This document shows, piece after piece, positions 24,248-35,339 of a stretch of DNA of 64,000 nucleotides. Source of the DNA: Zoroaster sp. YZ-2022 (taxonomy: Eukaryota > Echinodermata > Asteroidea > Forcipulatida > Zoroasteridae); assembly GCA_029582265.1 (NCBI GenBank), contig CM055816.1, forward strand, positions 99,789,039-99,853,038, written 5' to 3'. Position numbers and translations under genes: made by a program. The notes beneath the pieces are model-generated. The model was not told the origin of the DNA, did not search any database, and worked only from the letters and a program-made list of their open reading frames with translations. Positions within the stretch are counted from its first letter, which is position 1; each line of letters begins with the position of its first letter.

Positions 24248-25383
24248 GACCCAGAAATTGTGTCTTTTTGGTTGCCGGTTGTCTTGTTTCTTTTTCTTTT
24301 AACCAGTTCGCGTTGGGAATAAAAAAGTTTTTCTGGGCCCCTGTACGGGTTTATTTTCCCCACACACACCGTGAATGGAAACTTCCACAGCCGGTGGCCA
24401 CGTCTTCCGTGCATGTCACCGTACACGGGTGGCTCAACCGAGCATGCATACCAATATTCCGGAGTTTCCTTTGGCGTGTTTAGACGCTCTCCGATCCACG
24501 GTGCAAAAAAAAATAAAAAAAGTGCGTGTATACACGGCCTCCGACGCGAACTGGTTTTAAAATATTTTGAACAGACTGTAGCCAGGACAATTCTAAGGCG
24601 TCTTTACAGTTGGCCTATGTTTAAAAAAAAACTTCGCTAAGCTTTTTTTATTTACACAATAACTGTGGACTTGGAATAGAGCTCTTACTACTTTACGAAA
24701 CTATTTACCTGGTTGAAGCTTACACTGCAGGGTTTCGTTTGTAAGAACCATTTTATTTATAGTTTTGTCAAGTTTAATTTAAAGTAGGCATAAGTCAAGG
24801 CATACATTGTAATGCATTGTATATAATTTGTTTGATCATATCTGGCTTTGAATTATTGATAAAAAGCTACAATTACTAACAACAATCCAATGTAAAGTGA
24901 ATAAAACAACACATATCGCCGAACTGCATCGGTGACCGGATATTACCACCACAAAAATCAAGGCTTCCTATCCTGTGCATATTATAGTGATACGAGCGAG
25001 AGCGCTTCGACACCGATCTTGGAAACCGTGTGTGTGGGGCGCGATTATTTTTACCATACCACTAACCTGTCCAAGGCGCGTGTTAAGTCTGTGGACGCGA
25101 TATTGAAAACAGGTCTTAACGTGAGACTACATGGACGGTTTAGTGGTACGGTAAAAATAACGCATGCGGGGCAGGCATTACGTTTTACATTGATTAACGT
25201 GTGTTAACTGAGCGCGTGCGTGCAAGCATGTTCAGCCTTTATTTTATATTGAGAATATCGGAAAATCGGAATTTAATGACACAAATTCGTAATGCGGAAT
25301 CTACATTAAAAAATCTAGAAAAATCATGATCTGAGTTCCATTACACCCAAGGTGTATTTACACTTATCTAATTACAAATGCAG
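24248..25383. other. Intergenic or intronic, imperfect inverted repeat
   Basis: No gene recognised. An imperfect inverted repeat pairs 25,041-25,072 with 25,132-25,163 (core TTATTTTTACC...GGTAAAAATAA), with additional inner pairing around TTAAGTC/GACTTAA-like words. It could be a small fold-back element. Confidence 0.45.
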
Positions 25384-25508
25384 TTCCGAAGGAGTGCCTG
25401 GTGGTCTTCCATGTAGACCACAAGACGGCAATCGTGAAGACGACGAAAATAACCAGTGGAAAGCGATCAGTCGGGAGAGAAGTAACAGTACAATCCTGTG
25501 TATGTCAG
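25384..25508 (+). CDS. Candidate internal exon of unrecognised gene
   Basis: A 125-base open stretch lies between an acceptor (ATTACAAATGCAG) and a donor (GTCAG|GTAAAA). Translation in the open phase gives PKECLVVFHVDHKTAIVKTT and continues through GKRSVGREVTVQSCVCQ. Alternating hydrophobic residues suggest beta strands, as in Tudor/BEN-associated N-terminal modules, but I do not recognise the family. It begins needing one base from the previous exon and ends in phase 0. No partner exon is confirmed. Confidence 0.4.
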
Positions 25509-25593
25509 GTAAAATAAACAGCAATTTGTTTTGATGTTCATTGGCTGGAGATGTGTAATTGGTCGGGATGGGGGAACGAAACAAAGTGCCTGT

Positions 25594-25916
25594 ATTTATC
25601 TTCAAGCAAACTTGATTCTGATTGGTCGATCCATGGCAAAAACGGTGTGATATTATACTGTATTGTACGGTCCATATCGCACCCTGCGTATTGCGCTGTT
25701 CTAACTCCGCGTAATTGCGCTATTTTAAGCCATACGCCAAATGTACAGCTGCATAATTCACTGTAAATTCAAAAGTGGCGCATTTGCGTCCCATCGGCAC
25801 ATGTGTGTTTAGATGCGATTACTTGTTATACATGCACGCGTTTTTTACATTATATTTTCCGTGTACAGCATGCGTATTCCACCTTAACTGTGCGTCAAGT
25901 TTGCTTGAAGATAAAT
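25594..25916. repeat. Short element bounded by 22-bp perfect inverted repeats
   Basis: ATTTATCTTCAAGCAAACTT begins the 22-base unit at 25,594-25,615, and its exact reverse complement is at 25,895-25,916. No clear target duplication. Immediately outside, GTTATCCCACTCGCG at 25,919 is also inverted at 25,983-26,000, making nested hairpins. No coding capacity. Possibly a non-autonomous DNA element. Confidence 0.5.
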
Positions 25917-26311
25917 TCGTTATCCCACTCGCGCGTGTGTAGTATATGGGACACAGACGCTCTTTATTACCCCGTGTTCCACGCACGCGAGTGGGATAAC
26001 TAATAATATAGTAAAGAAAAAGTTGCTTAAAAATGACAACAAACTGGAAGCCACATTTTTATTTTATGGGTTCATAAAATTTAATTAAACTTCAGATGTT
26101 CACTTGTAACCAAGGTAACCAACCGATTTCCCTAAAAGGTTTGATTACCTGTGATGATGTATGGCCCAGCTGCTCCATGATGCAATCTAAAAGTAAACAG
26201 GACGGTGCGGGGAGGGGGGGGGGGGAGTCTTGGGGTAGCACAGTCAAACCCTCATCCCCGCCCATGACTGAGAGCATACTTTTAATTCACATTTGATTCC
26301 CTTGAATTTAG

Positions 26312-26394
26312 ATGATCACACCGTTCTAAACGAAGCAGACAGGAATTATGGCACGACCTACGACAAGAAAAGGCAAAAGAAGACCAGTACCAAG
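26312..26394 (+). CDS. Candidate small exon, lysine-rich
   Basis: An 83-base stretch between acceptor TTGAATTTAG and donor CCAAG|GTAAGG translates as DHTVLNEADRNYGTTYDKKR plus QKKTSTK without stops. The donor is strong. The phase (one base needed upstream, phase 0 at the end) does not join directly to the 25,384 exon, so another exon would lie between if they share a gene. Weak evidence only. Confidence 0.3.
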
Positions 26395-26471
26395 GTAAGG
26401 AATTTGCTTAATGACATCACTGCACATTCTACCTGATTTAGAATGACACCCATTTGACAAAATACAAATAA

Positions 26472-26508
<37 letters not shown>

Positions 26509-26838
26509 TGTGGATTTATATAGCGCACGTATCCACCAACTAAGTGGTGCTCAAGGCGCATTATATTATTATCCCTGATCATAAGGCTCATAAATCATTC
26601 CTGAAACCATCTCAGCTCCCTGGGGAGTATACAACTCAATTGCTGCCATTTCTAGCGCATATAGAGCAAACCAACTCTGCCTTCACATGTACCCATTTAA
26701 CCCCTGGGTGGAAAGAAGCAATTATGATTAAGTGTCTTGCTCAAGGACACAAGTGTCATGGCCGTGATTCGAACCCACATTATGTTGCTAACACCAGAAC
26801 TTGAATCCGGTAAGCTAGACCGCTCGGCCACGACACCC
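26472..26838 (-). mobile_element. tRNA-derived SINE with (ATT)n tail
   Basis: Read on the minus strand, the head GGTGTCGTGGCCGAGCGGTC includes an A box like that of serine/leucine tRNAs, and GGTTCGAATC is a B box. These form an internal RNA polymerase III promoter. The body passes through CCTTGAGCAAGACACTTAAT and ends ...CGCTATATAAATCC followed by an ATT microsatellite (AAT on plus at 26,474-26,507). The same family recurs at 41,930-42,465. Confidence 0.85.
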
Positions 26839-26980
26839 CAGAAAATGCGTAACAAAATAAACTTTGAGCGCCCAGCAGGGTGGATATGTGCGCGCTACAA
26901 ATCTTCTATCATTATCATTGTCATTATCATTATTACCAAAACGCATAGGTTTTGTACATGAATTTTGAAGCAGGTAAATC

Positions 26981-27386
26981 TTAACCCTTTGAATCCGAGC
27001 GGCCGGTTTTCCGGCCGCGCGCGAGAAGTCCCAAAACCCCAGCGGCCGGTATACCGGCCGCTGATCACGTGCGTTTGTTTACAAACATCGAACCGTTCTC
27101 ATGCGACCTTTGGACTATGATCTCAGGGCTTTGTCTCATGATAAAATTGACCAATAGGAACTGTCGTTTGAACAGGACATATCCATGCTTTGTTTCATGC
27201 CATACATGTGTGTTTAGATTGTTCTTTCGAGTATTTTCATCGTGATTTTTCTAAAATAAATCGGTCAAAATGGCGCATCGTTATCTGTCAGCCGACGATG
27301 TGTGTGCAAGGGTCTTCAGCTCAGACGAGGAAGATATGGATGATATTGTGATATATGTACAAGTTATATACCATATTGAAGCTTGA
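26981..27386 (+). mobile_element. 5' end of a piggyBac-type transposon
   Basis: TTAA (26,981-26,984) is followed by CCCTTTGAATCCGAGC, the usual TTAA target plus CCC start of piggyBac elements. Two GC-rich palindromes follow at 26,999-27,018 (8-bp arms, TTTT loop) and 27,040-27,063 (24 bp, perfect). A reading frame at 27,270-27,386 starts MAHRYLSADDVCARVFSSDE, which matches the acidic N-terminus common to piggyBac transposases (family knowledge), then hits a stop after IEA. No 3' end or catalytic region is found nearby, so it is a 5' fragment. Confidence 0.8.
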
Positions 27387-28755
27387 GGGCCTCTAAGATC
27401 AATTATTTTTTGCTGCACTCATTTTTCAACAGTCAAGAAGCTTGTGAAAGTGGGAAAATGTCACAAGACTGTAACCTCACATTAAAACGGTATAAAATGT
27501 TATTTTATTTTATTTTAATTTATTTTATTTTATTAAATTTATTCTATTTTCATTTTAATTTTTTTGCATTTTATTGTATTTCTTTTTTAATTTTATTTTA
27601 GTTTATTTGATTCTATTCTATTTCTCATTTCAGTTTATTTAATTTCACGTAAGTAGAATTGCCCACATACATCATTCAGGGACAGTGCAATAGACACCTT
27701 GTAGTGCTCACTGTTGGTTGTCAAATTACTCTATCCAATGATGTGTACATGTACAGCTTCTACTTCTACCTTTGATACTACCCCTGTATTAGGGAACTCT
27801 TTGTTTCACGCTAGAAACCCATCCAAATGTATAACGGAAACAATATTAGTATTATGTGTATACACTGTATAAATAAATTTTAACTCAATAATTTAATTAT
27901 TTTACTGCTAATGTTGATGTTACCCATGCAAAACTGTACTTGATATGAAATAAAACTTTATTGTTCTATGTAACTTCACTTGTAATTTTCTCTGTTTAGG
28001 CTTTGTACTTTATTTTCAGTTTTTTTTTCTGCAGCATTTTATATTTTAACTATTAACCACGATAAAATGCCATGATTATTATTATTATTATTTAAAAAAA
28101 AAAAGCCAAGAACAGTCACGTCAGATTATACTTTGTACGTTTACATATTTGTCACAAAATACAACCAGAAAAGGGGGTTTGTACGAGAATTTATCCATTA
28201 TTGTGTTTACAATTTGTCATGCAAAATTAAAGAAAGAAGGGACTTTGAAAAAGTGTAACCTGCGTAAATTTGTACCCATGAACACGTATAAAGATGGGCA
28301 AAGAGAATGTGATTGGGTAGAGAATAATCTTAAAATTAATGGGACCATAGAGAACTCGCGAGGGCACGCGGAATTGTCCGATGTTGTAACCGGGATATCC
28401 GAGCATACTGAGACCATGACTACAGCGTGCTGAAATGCCTGGCTACGTCATCCGGATAGCTGAGCACGCCGGATAGCTGAGACCGTGACACCGGCCTCGG
28501 CCTCCCGTACCGCCGTATAGTATCGACTAGTTCGCAGTAGACTAGTATCGGTAAAAAAATTCAGCCTCCCGGCGTCAGTTCTCCGTATTAACTAAAAGCA
28601 TGGAGCAAAGTATGTGAAAATAACGTCCCATCATACCATTACTAGTAGTAGATTTTAGAGTAGACCTAATTTATTTTATATGATTTATTTAGTTTAATTA
28701 CTGCAGTGCAGTGAAACATACTTCTAATCTCAATTTACTAGCACAACTTCAATTC
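27387..28755. other. No gene seen; T-rich simple sequence
   Basis: 27,495-27,650 is (TTTTA)n-like low-complexity DNA. A 94-codon open frame at 28,149-28,433 has no recognisable domain. 28,430-28,500 contains repeated 'ggatagctgag' words. Confidence 0.5.
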
Positions 28756-28938
28756 TTACGAATTCACGCAATCCCGGACTCGCTCCCATGCAGCCTTCTT
28801 CTCCCTTTTTGTTATTGTTGTGCCCATTAGAGGCGCCTCGATTATCCAATTTTCTTCAAGATACGCCGTTGCAAGAGCTACATCCATGTCACTGCTGAAG
28901 GGTGTCGCCTTTCCGTTTTTGTTTGTCTGTTTTGTCAC
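28756..28938 (-). CDS. Possible Myb/SANT-like exon fragment
   Basis: A 60-codon frame reads MTKQTNKNGKATPFSSDMDV and continues with ENWIIEAPLMGTTITKREKK and AWERVRDCVNS. The spacing of aromatic and charged residues and the WERVRDCVN end resemble the N-terminal half of Myb/SANT-like domains in transposon-associated proteins. Only one exon is visible; upstream sequence has Harbinger-like GC words but no confirmed termini. Function unassigned. Confidence 0.35.
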   Translation of the reverse strand: MTKQTNKNGKATPFSSDMDVALATAYLEENWIIEAPLMGTTITKREKKAAWERVRDCVNS

Positions 28939-29448
28939 TCATTTTGTCACTCACGGATATGGATACGAATAGCAGACGACATCCACTTTTTCACTTTTCG
29001 CTTTTTACGCATGCGCATTTGGCATGACATTTCTTGCTCAACGTATCAATAAATTGTTTTGGCCGTGAATACGTTCACCATAAGCAAATATTTTCTGCTA
29101 TAGTAAGCGGCGATTCTTCGCTTACGGTAACGCGTTCCATGAAATTGGCCAAAGGCCAGCGATACGACAATCTGTTTTCTTTTTGCGATGCCGTAAATTA
29201 AACTAAACAATCACAAACAATGATGGCGCACTTTATAAGCCTAACACACGCGTACACGCACTGCATGCATATCATGCATGTAAAAACAAAAAACGTAGAC
29301 GTGACATGTACTACACAGTATATCGGATATACGTTACGCTAGCGCGCGCTCGTCGTGGCAGCAGATTTGATCACTTGTTTATCTGAGCTGAATGGACCGC
29401 ATGTTGGTTGCATATGTTATACGTTTGCATATACGCATAGAGCAAGGG

Positions 29449-29865
29449 TCTTTTCTCGGGTTGTTCTTAACCCCCTCGACCCCCACGACCCCTCGACCTA
29501 CGCTCAAATAAACGAAGCACACGTACTCGCAGAATTCACTACCACCAGTGCAGTACGAATGTATGTATGTACAGTGTATGTATTTCGCAATGCCCATATA
29601 TGCGCAAGCATGTCGCATGGCTGGCCGGCGGCCTGCGCCAGAATCAAATTGTATCCCAAATGGGAACCTGTTTATGGCCCGAGTTCGAACATGGCTAGCT
29701 CGCTAGCCTGTTGCACTGTTTGCTGCATGATGACGACCTGTCGTCTCGAAATCAACGAATTTATAATGCTGCCACAAGCCAAATTATACCATTCCCGAGC
29801 AGATATGATTCTGAGTGCGCGTACGTCGTGCGGGTCGTGGGGGTTTAAGAACAACCCTCTTTTCT
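29449..29865. mobile_element. Non-autonomous inverted-repeat element with 8-bp duplication
   Basis: TCTTTTCT at 29,449-29,456 and 29,858-29,865 flanks inverted ends GGGTTGTTCTTAA(A)CCCCC ... CCCACGACCC. An 8-base duplication suggests a hAT-type or similar transposase supplied in trans. The long frame across it (29,355-29,888) is not convincing as protein. Confidence 0.65.
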
Positions 29866-30917
29866 TTGTGCTATATTACGTACAATAATTATTTAGTGTG
29901 GTTAAATCAACTGCCCCCGTTCAGATTTTGCCAGATATAACACTTGTTGACGTGGGAAATGAAGTTAGATTCAGTATTGCTTAAACCATGCCTTCTTGCA
30001 GTTCTTGATCCGTGTCGGGAATGAATACATGAGTGTTTTATTGTTCAAAATAACAGTAATTTATGTAATGTAATGCTGTTACAAAACAAACATGGCTAGA
30101 TTGATAAACTTTTTCCATAAACAATTAGAAGCAAGATTTAACATGGCGAAGATGTTTGGGTGGTTCCAGAACAAATGCGGTAAAATAATAGCTTATTAAA
30201 AACAATGTTGACAAACGTGTTTTTACAGTAACTATGATCCATTAGTTCTCTTCAAAGAAATAAAAAATTCCGTACATTTACGGGACAATTGATAACTTCC
30301 AGTAATTTTGCCACTGAAACTTTGATATTGGGCTAGATTTTGGGGTTATTTTTCCTCATAATACATGTAGTTGTAAGAAAATGACATCCATAGGATTACA
30401 GAACTAATAACAATAGCATTTTTTTGTAATTTTGCTGCTAGTACGTTAACTCTTGTTTCACAAATAAGAGTTTACACAAACTTATTCGTGTGCACAAACC
30501 TTTTACCCAAGCTAAGAAGTCAACTGTTGAGACAAGATAGAGATTTATTTTATTTTAAATATCACCTTGAGCTTGATTGTTCCATTCAGAGATCCAAGTC
30601 AAAGACGGCTTATATGTTCCTATAAATAGGTTACAAAAGAAAAACTAAGAGACAAAATAGGTGCACAATTATTCAATCCATCTTTTTTCGGTATCACAAC
30701 TTTAATTTATTTCAGTCCAATAAAAATGCAAAATGTAGTAACCATAACATTTTCCTAATAAACCCTCATTACTTTTACTCGACTATACCCTATTTCTGAC
30801 AATTTGCGCTTTACATTTAACCCCAAACTAATACCAAATTTCAAATCAAGCCTCTGCTTATCAAATTTCCAATCTGAGCTGTTTGTTTTCCCATCAGTTT
30901 TAAGGAGGTACATTTAC
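29866..30917. other. AT-rich, no gene seen
   Basis: Intron-like or intergenic. No repeats or motifs that I could support. Confidence 0.5.
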
Positions 30918-31039
30918 CTGTTTGTCATGAATCTGTAAAGGTAAAATCAAAGATTTACTACCAAGGTTTTGAACGAGTGTGGCATCCACAGCCACAGAGG
31001 GTATTAAAATAGTTCTGGAAGAGTTTTGTGGAATCAGTT
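30918..31039 (-). CDS. Weak candidate exon downstream of the SAM-type gene
   Basis: A 122-base open stretch lies between acceptor-like TTAATTAAAG and donor AACAG|GTAAAT. It translates LIPQNSSRTILIPSVAVDAT and continues to QIHDKQ. It may be a 3' exon of the minus-strand gene at 32-34 kb or chance. Confidence 0.25.
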
Positions 31040-31462
31040 CTTTAATTAATCAAAATTCAACTAAAAGCTTAAATATGTACACATCATCTGGGCATGCAAT
31101 TATGCCCACTTTTGTAAGAAAAATAGTAACTGTTTAAAGATTTGAATAACAAAAATTCATAGCCCTAATTGTAAGACGATGTGAGAGGAGGTCCGGTGGA
31201 ACTAACCATGTTACAGTCAATGGAACAAGCACTTTTCATGCATCATACAATTTTAAATAAAATATCTTGAAATTAATTTAATTTAATGACCAAATGAAAC
31301 CTTGCCATTTTGCCGAGTCTCCTCATTTGGGTGCATGAAACAAAGTAAAGTTCATGCAATTTTACAAAAAGAAATGTTATACAAGCACTATTTGAGTTGA
31401 CAACATATATTCAAGTTAGCTGAGCTTTTTTCCAAAAAAATGTCCAAGAAAATTGATCTCAC

Positions 31463-31531
31463 CCAGGACAGCAATGCACGGAGTTGCAGGCAGGCCGACA
31501 TCAGTTTCAATGTCTTTCTTCGTTGCCATAT
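31463..31531 (-). CDS. Candidate exon of the SAM-type gene
   Basis: Minus-strand sequence from CACATAG (acceptor) to CCTGG|GTGAGA (donor) reads DMATKKDIETDVGLPATPCI then AVLG. The TPCIAVLG phrase resembles the C-terminal part of the SAM-containing multicopy family described at 32,223-33,786. An internal AG at ~31,513 would give the right phase for joining to the donor at 32,227. Confidence 0.45.
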
Positions 31532-31829
31532 CCTATGTGCACATAGTAAAATAAGTAAATGAAAATAACAGACTACTGTAAACTGCCTTAAACCTTGAAT
31601 TACATGAACCTGAAATATATGAATGATTAGGAGGGCTATAGCAGTGTAGCTTGCAAAACGTAAAGAAACCTTTAGAAAGAAGACACTGAAGGAATGTTCA
31701 TTTTTAGATGAGGGAGCAAAACCCCTGAATAGTATTCTTTCAGGAAAAGCTAGGGCATCAAGTAGTTAATACAAAACAAATCCAGTAGGTGGAAAATAAG
31801 GAAAATACCTCTTCCCAAGGATATATATA

Positions 31830-32118
31830 CTGAACAGCAAAAGAAACGCAAGTCCGAGGTCTTGTCAAGTTCTCAAACAGAAGACAAACCATTTTGATTC
31901 TAATAGCTCATTTAATGAAAAATGCTTTCAATTTGTGAGCTGAAAGTGACTGTTGAATGTGAAAATCTTGCAATGCAATTTCAACAGTCACTTTCAGCTC
32001 ACAAATTGAAAGCATTTTTCATTAAATGAGTGATTAGAATCAAAATGGTTTGTCTTCTGTTAGAAAACTTGACAAGCGGACTTGCTTACCTCGGACTTGC
32101 GTTTCTTTTGCTGTTCAG
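31830..32118. mobile_element. Fold-back Tc1/mariner-type MITE
   Basis: Termini CTGAACAGCAAAAGAAACGC and its reverse complement are flanked by TA dinucleotides (31,828-31,829 and 32,119-32,120), the Tc1/mariner target. Almost the entire element is two inverted ~130-base arms around a short centre near 31,965, so the RNA or single strand would form one long hairpin. The right arm carries an extra repeat of the 'cggacttg' word near 32,080-32,098. No transposase. Confidence 0.85.
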
Positions 32119-32222
32119 TATATTTTGGTTTCTCATTTACAATTTATAACAGTGCATTACGTTACTTAAACTGAAAATGTGTGTGTTGGCACTGGTCTAG
32201 AAAGATCTTTTGTACTGGTACT

Positions 32223-33786
32223 CTAACCTGAAAATGGAATCCCTTCTATCAGGCTGCGAGATAAAACATCCAAATCACTTACATCATAATAACGGATCAA
32301 TACAGACTCGTCTTCTTTGAAGTACACAGCCAGCAGCTTTGGCAGACTTCTTAAGATAGCTGATGAGCTCTGGACTTCACCAACAGCTTTAACAACATTT
32401 TCTGGGGTCTTCTTTGTTTTCAAGAACTTGACCAGCCTTGTTCCCTTGCTGACAAACTCATGAAGTTTCTCATCCAAGTCAATGCCTGTCAAACTGTTAA
32501 AGTGACACAATAGCCACCGTTCCTCGACGAGAAATGGTACTGCTTGAATGCTAGTAGATTCAATTAAGTCCTTGCGTTGAATGGGTATGTTACTGCCATC
32601 AACTCATCAATCTCAGTGAAGTTCCATGTTGGTTCCTGATACATCTCCTGCAGCCTCAGTTTCTTCTCTTGATCTGCTATGGTAACTCCTTCTGGAAGAT
32701 CTGGCTGAAAACTGATGCAGCCAAAGCTATCAATATCCTTTTTTTTTGTTTTTCTTTGCAAGGTTTCACTCTCATTTTCTGATGAAGTCTGCTTTGTTGG
32801 CTTTCTTGATCCCATTGAGCGAGTTATGTTCTCTTTTCGGCTTTCCAACTGTTGCAACAGACTTGCTGATCCATCCCCAATCATTTGTCCATTTATAACA
32901 TCTGCAAATGATTCCGGATAATGCTGCACTATTTTACGAGCAATATTTCTTAGCTCTTTTCTTTTTGGATTTCTTTTCAAATCCTGCATCACATCATCTG
33001 TAATAATGCGAACCATCTCACGACGATCCTTTTTCGGTAGATTATCCCATGGAATTTTGTATGTTACAGACCAGTTGCTCAGCCCTTGAGAAGTCTCGGG
33101 AAGTTGTAAAACTTCAGTCACACATGATGTGGACTCGGAGGGAAGTTTATGTCCTGTTGAATGAACAAAACCAATCTTGCATTGACCTTCAGCAAATGTT
33201 CCTAAAATTTGACAGAAATGTCTGTTGGCCTGTACATGTATATGATGCAATTAGGTTGTGCTGCAGCTATCACAAGAGGGCACTCTATTGCAACACCCTA
33301 GAAAATTGAATTCTGAAAAGAATGTACCCCTGCAGATGTATTTCCAATACAGAAGTGAGTCTTTAATGTTGCAGTCAATTCATGGGTTAGGGTCGGGGTT
33401 AGTGATGGGAAACATACTGAAGCTTTCCAGACTTTGAAAATTATCAAAAGGTTAAGGGGTGTTGGACAACTTTTGACATTAGGTGACACTAAAAACATAA
33501 ACAGAGTTGTAGAAGTTTTGTTTTATAAAGTCATTTATAAACAAAATCATAAAGCCTGCAAGTGGAAAAAACTAATTCCCTTACCTTTGCCCTTCCACTG
33601 CTTTAAAAGTTTACGCGCCTTGATGGGGGGAAGCAGGCCCTCAAGATCCTCTTCAGTAATCAATACAAGGTCATCTGCTGACTCCACTCCAAGTTCTTTT
33701 AGTTTTCTGTTCAATTCCTGGAGCTGATCGTCCGACACTCCTGGGAGAGCTTCTTCAATAAGTGGTAGCAACCAAGCATTGTCCAT
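32223..33786 (-). CDS. SAM-domain multicopy family gene, possibly frameshifted
   Basis: Exon 1 (33,786-33,585) starts MDNAWLLPLIEEALPGVSDD and forms a SAM-like helical domain ending KQWKGK at donor AAAG|GTAAGG. Exon 2 (33,201-32,228) follows acceptor ATTTTAG in phase and encodes a conserved region: WDNLPKKDRREMVRIITDDV, NIARKIVQHYPESFAD, GDGSASLLQQLESRKEN, then a basic segment and a C-terminal helical region (HFNSLTGIDLDEKLHEFVSK). This architecture matches a large family of uncharacterised proteins in fish and invertebrates often annotated as sterile-alpha-motif proteins; function unknown. One base missing or extra near 32,583 breaks the frame after VTYP, so the copy may be a pseudogene or carry a sequencing error. 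The frame ends SG-stop or splices at 32,227. Confidence 0.7.
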
Positions 33787-35339
33787 TTTGTGCCTACAAC
33801 AGCAAAAAGGTATTTATGGTCAATTAGCAATTCTTACTGTAATAGTAATTCACAGGTCATAGCTAACTGATTTGTATACTTGGGGGTCATTCTATGTTAA
33901 CTCAACAAATGGGTTGGCTGGTCATCATCTCAGATTTTGATATAAATCAAGAACATCATACCATCATCAAATAAAAGAACAACTTTTCAACAGCAGGTAT
34001 TGATGTTTTGCTCATCATTGATTTACATTGTATGCTTATCTATATAAATACATGTAGCAATAAACTAAATTAGGCAATTAGTCAATCAATCAACCAATTT
34101 CTGCATTTTAAACTGATATTGACAGTGTTGTGGAATGTTTCTTTAATGTCTGTATTTTAAAGAAAACACTGATTTCAAATTGCGTATAGTAACACGTATA
34201 GCTTTCAGTATAATATGCACATTGTGTACACATAATAAATGCAAGCTTTGCATTTTGGATTCAATTTGTGAAATTGTCTGCAATGTTTCTAGTATGAATG
34301 CATAAATTTTTACCTATAATTGTTTTGCCCCCATAAAAAATCAGCTCAACTCTGCTAGTAATGTGAAGTGCTCTAACCAAAAGGTAAACTCAAAAACAAA
34401 GGATAAAAATAATGGAGATCCAAATAACTCATGCATGAGTTAAACGCTTTCCAAACATGATTATGTTTGGAAAGCTTTTGAATTTGACAACAAAGAACCA
34501 AAAACAAAAACAGAAAAAAAAACACACACAAGCAAAACACAAATATCAAACCCAACAAACCAAAGAAAAAAGAAAGAAAATAAATTACAATAAAAAAGGG
34601 CTGACCTAATAAATGTAATGTACATTACCATAATCAAATGAATAATACATGTAGATTGTACAATGTATGATTGTCAAAATATTTCCATTTGTATATAGAT
34701 CTATAGGAAGTTTTAAACTTTTCGTTATCTGCTATAGCGCATCGATTTTCTTTTGAACAATCGATCGCAACTTAAGTATATTCACGTGTACACAAAGGAA
34801 TGTGTTACGAGTCTGTTACGTCTGTTCGTTTGTCGTGTCCATCTTTGTCCAGTCCAATGGTGTTATATAGTAACACTAAGTTAAACTCTTAATTCACGGG
34901 TCAATAAATAAATTTGGTCATGGTATAATAGGGTCACTTGTTATGGTAAATAGTCACTTTAGTAAACTTTTGTGAATTTTGGGTGTTTGTGAGATCAGGT
35001 GAAAAGCCCATGAGAGAGATTTTGAGGAAGTACCTGTAAGATAGTGAGAGAGAGAGAGAGAGAGAAAACTCATATAAAACCTAAACCACATTTTTAACGA
35101 GAAAAGAAAGCCTTGTAAATACCTAACACAACAACAAACTTACACAATGCATTGCAGCATGACTTCTCTCTGTCCAACTTTGGTTCAACCAGACTTCATC
35201 TCATTTCTAAACAGCATCCAACACTGCATGTTTCAGTGCAATCAAGATATTACCACTGAGATTGTAACCGCACAGGGCTGGTGATCCAACAAATGTTCTA
35301 CCTTACACACTTGACACCTTTTCTTTGGGCTGTAGTACT
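33787..35339. other. Upstream of the SAM-type gene, no gene seen
   Basis: Likely holds the promoter of the minus-strand gene. A 13-bp stem, 4-base loop hairpin (GCTTTCCAAACAT) lies at 34,446-34,475, and a (GA)n run is near 35,047-35,065. Confidence 0.5.

Noticed and set aside
26800..26840. Sequence resembling a tRNA gene (also at 42,200-42,290 and 42,390-42,465)
   Set aside because: A and B boxes are present, but the flanks, tail and repeated copies show a tRNA-derived SINE head, not a functional tRNA.
28149..28433. 94-codon open frame
   Set aside because: No recognisable domain, no splice context, and local repeated words make chance likely.
29355..29888. 177-codon open frame
   Set aside because: It runs through the inverted-repeat element, has no domain and an odd composition, and no splice or start support.
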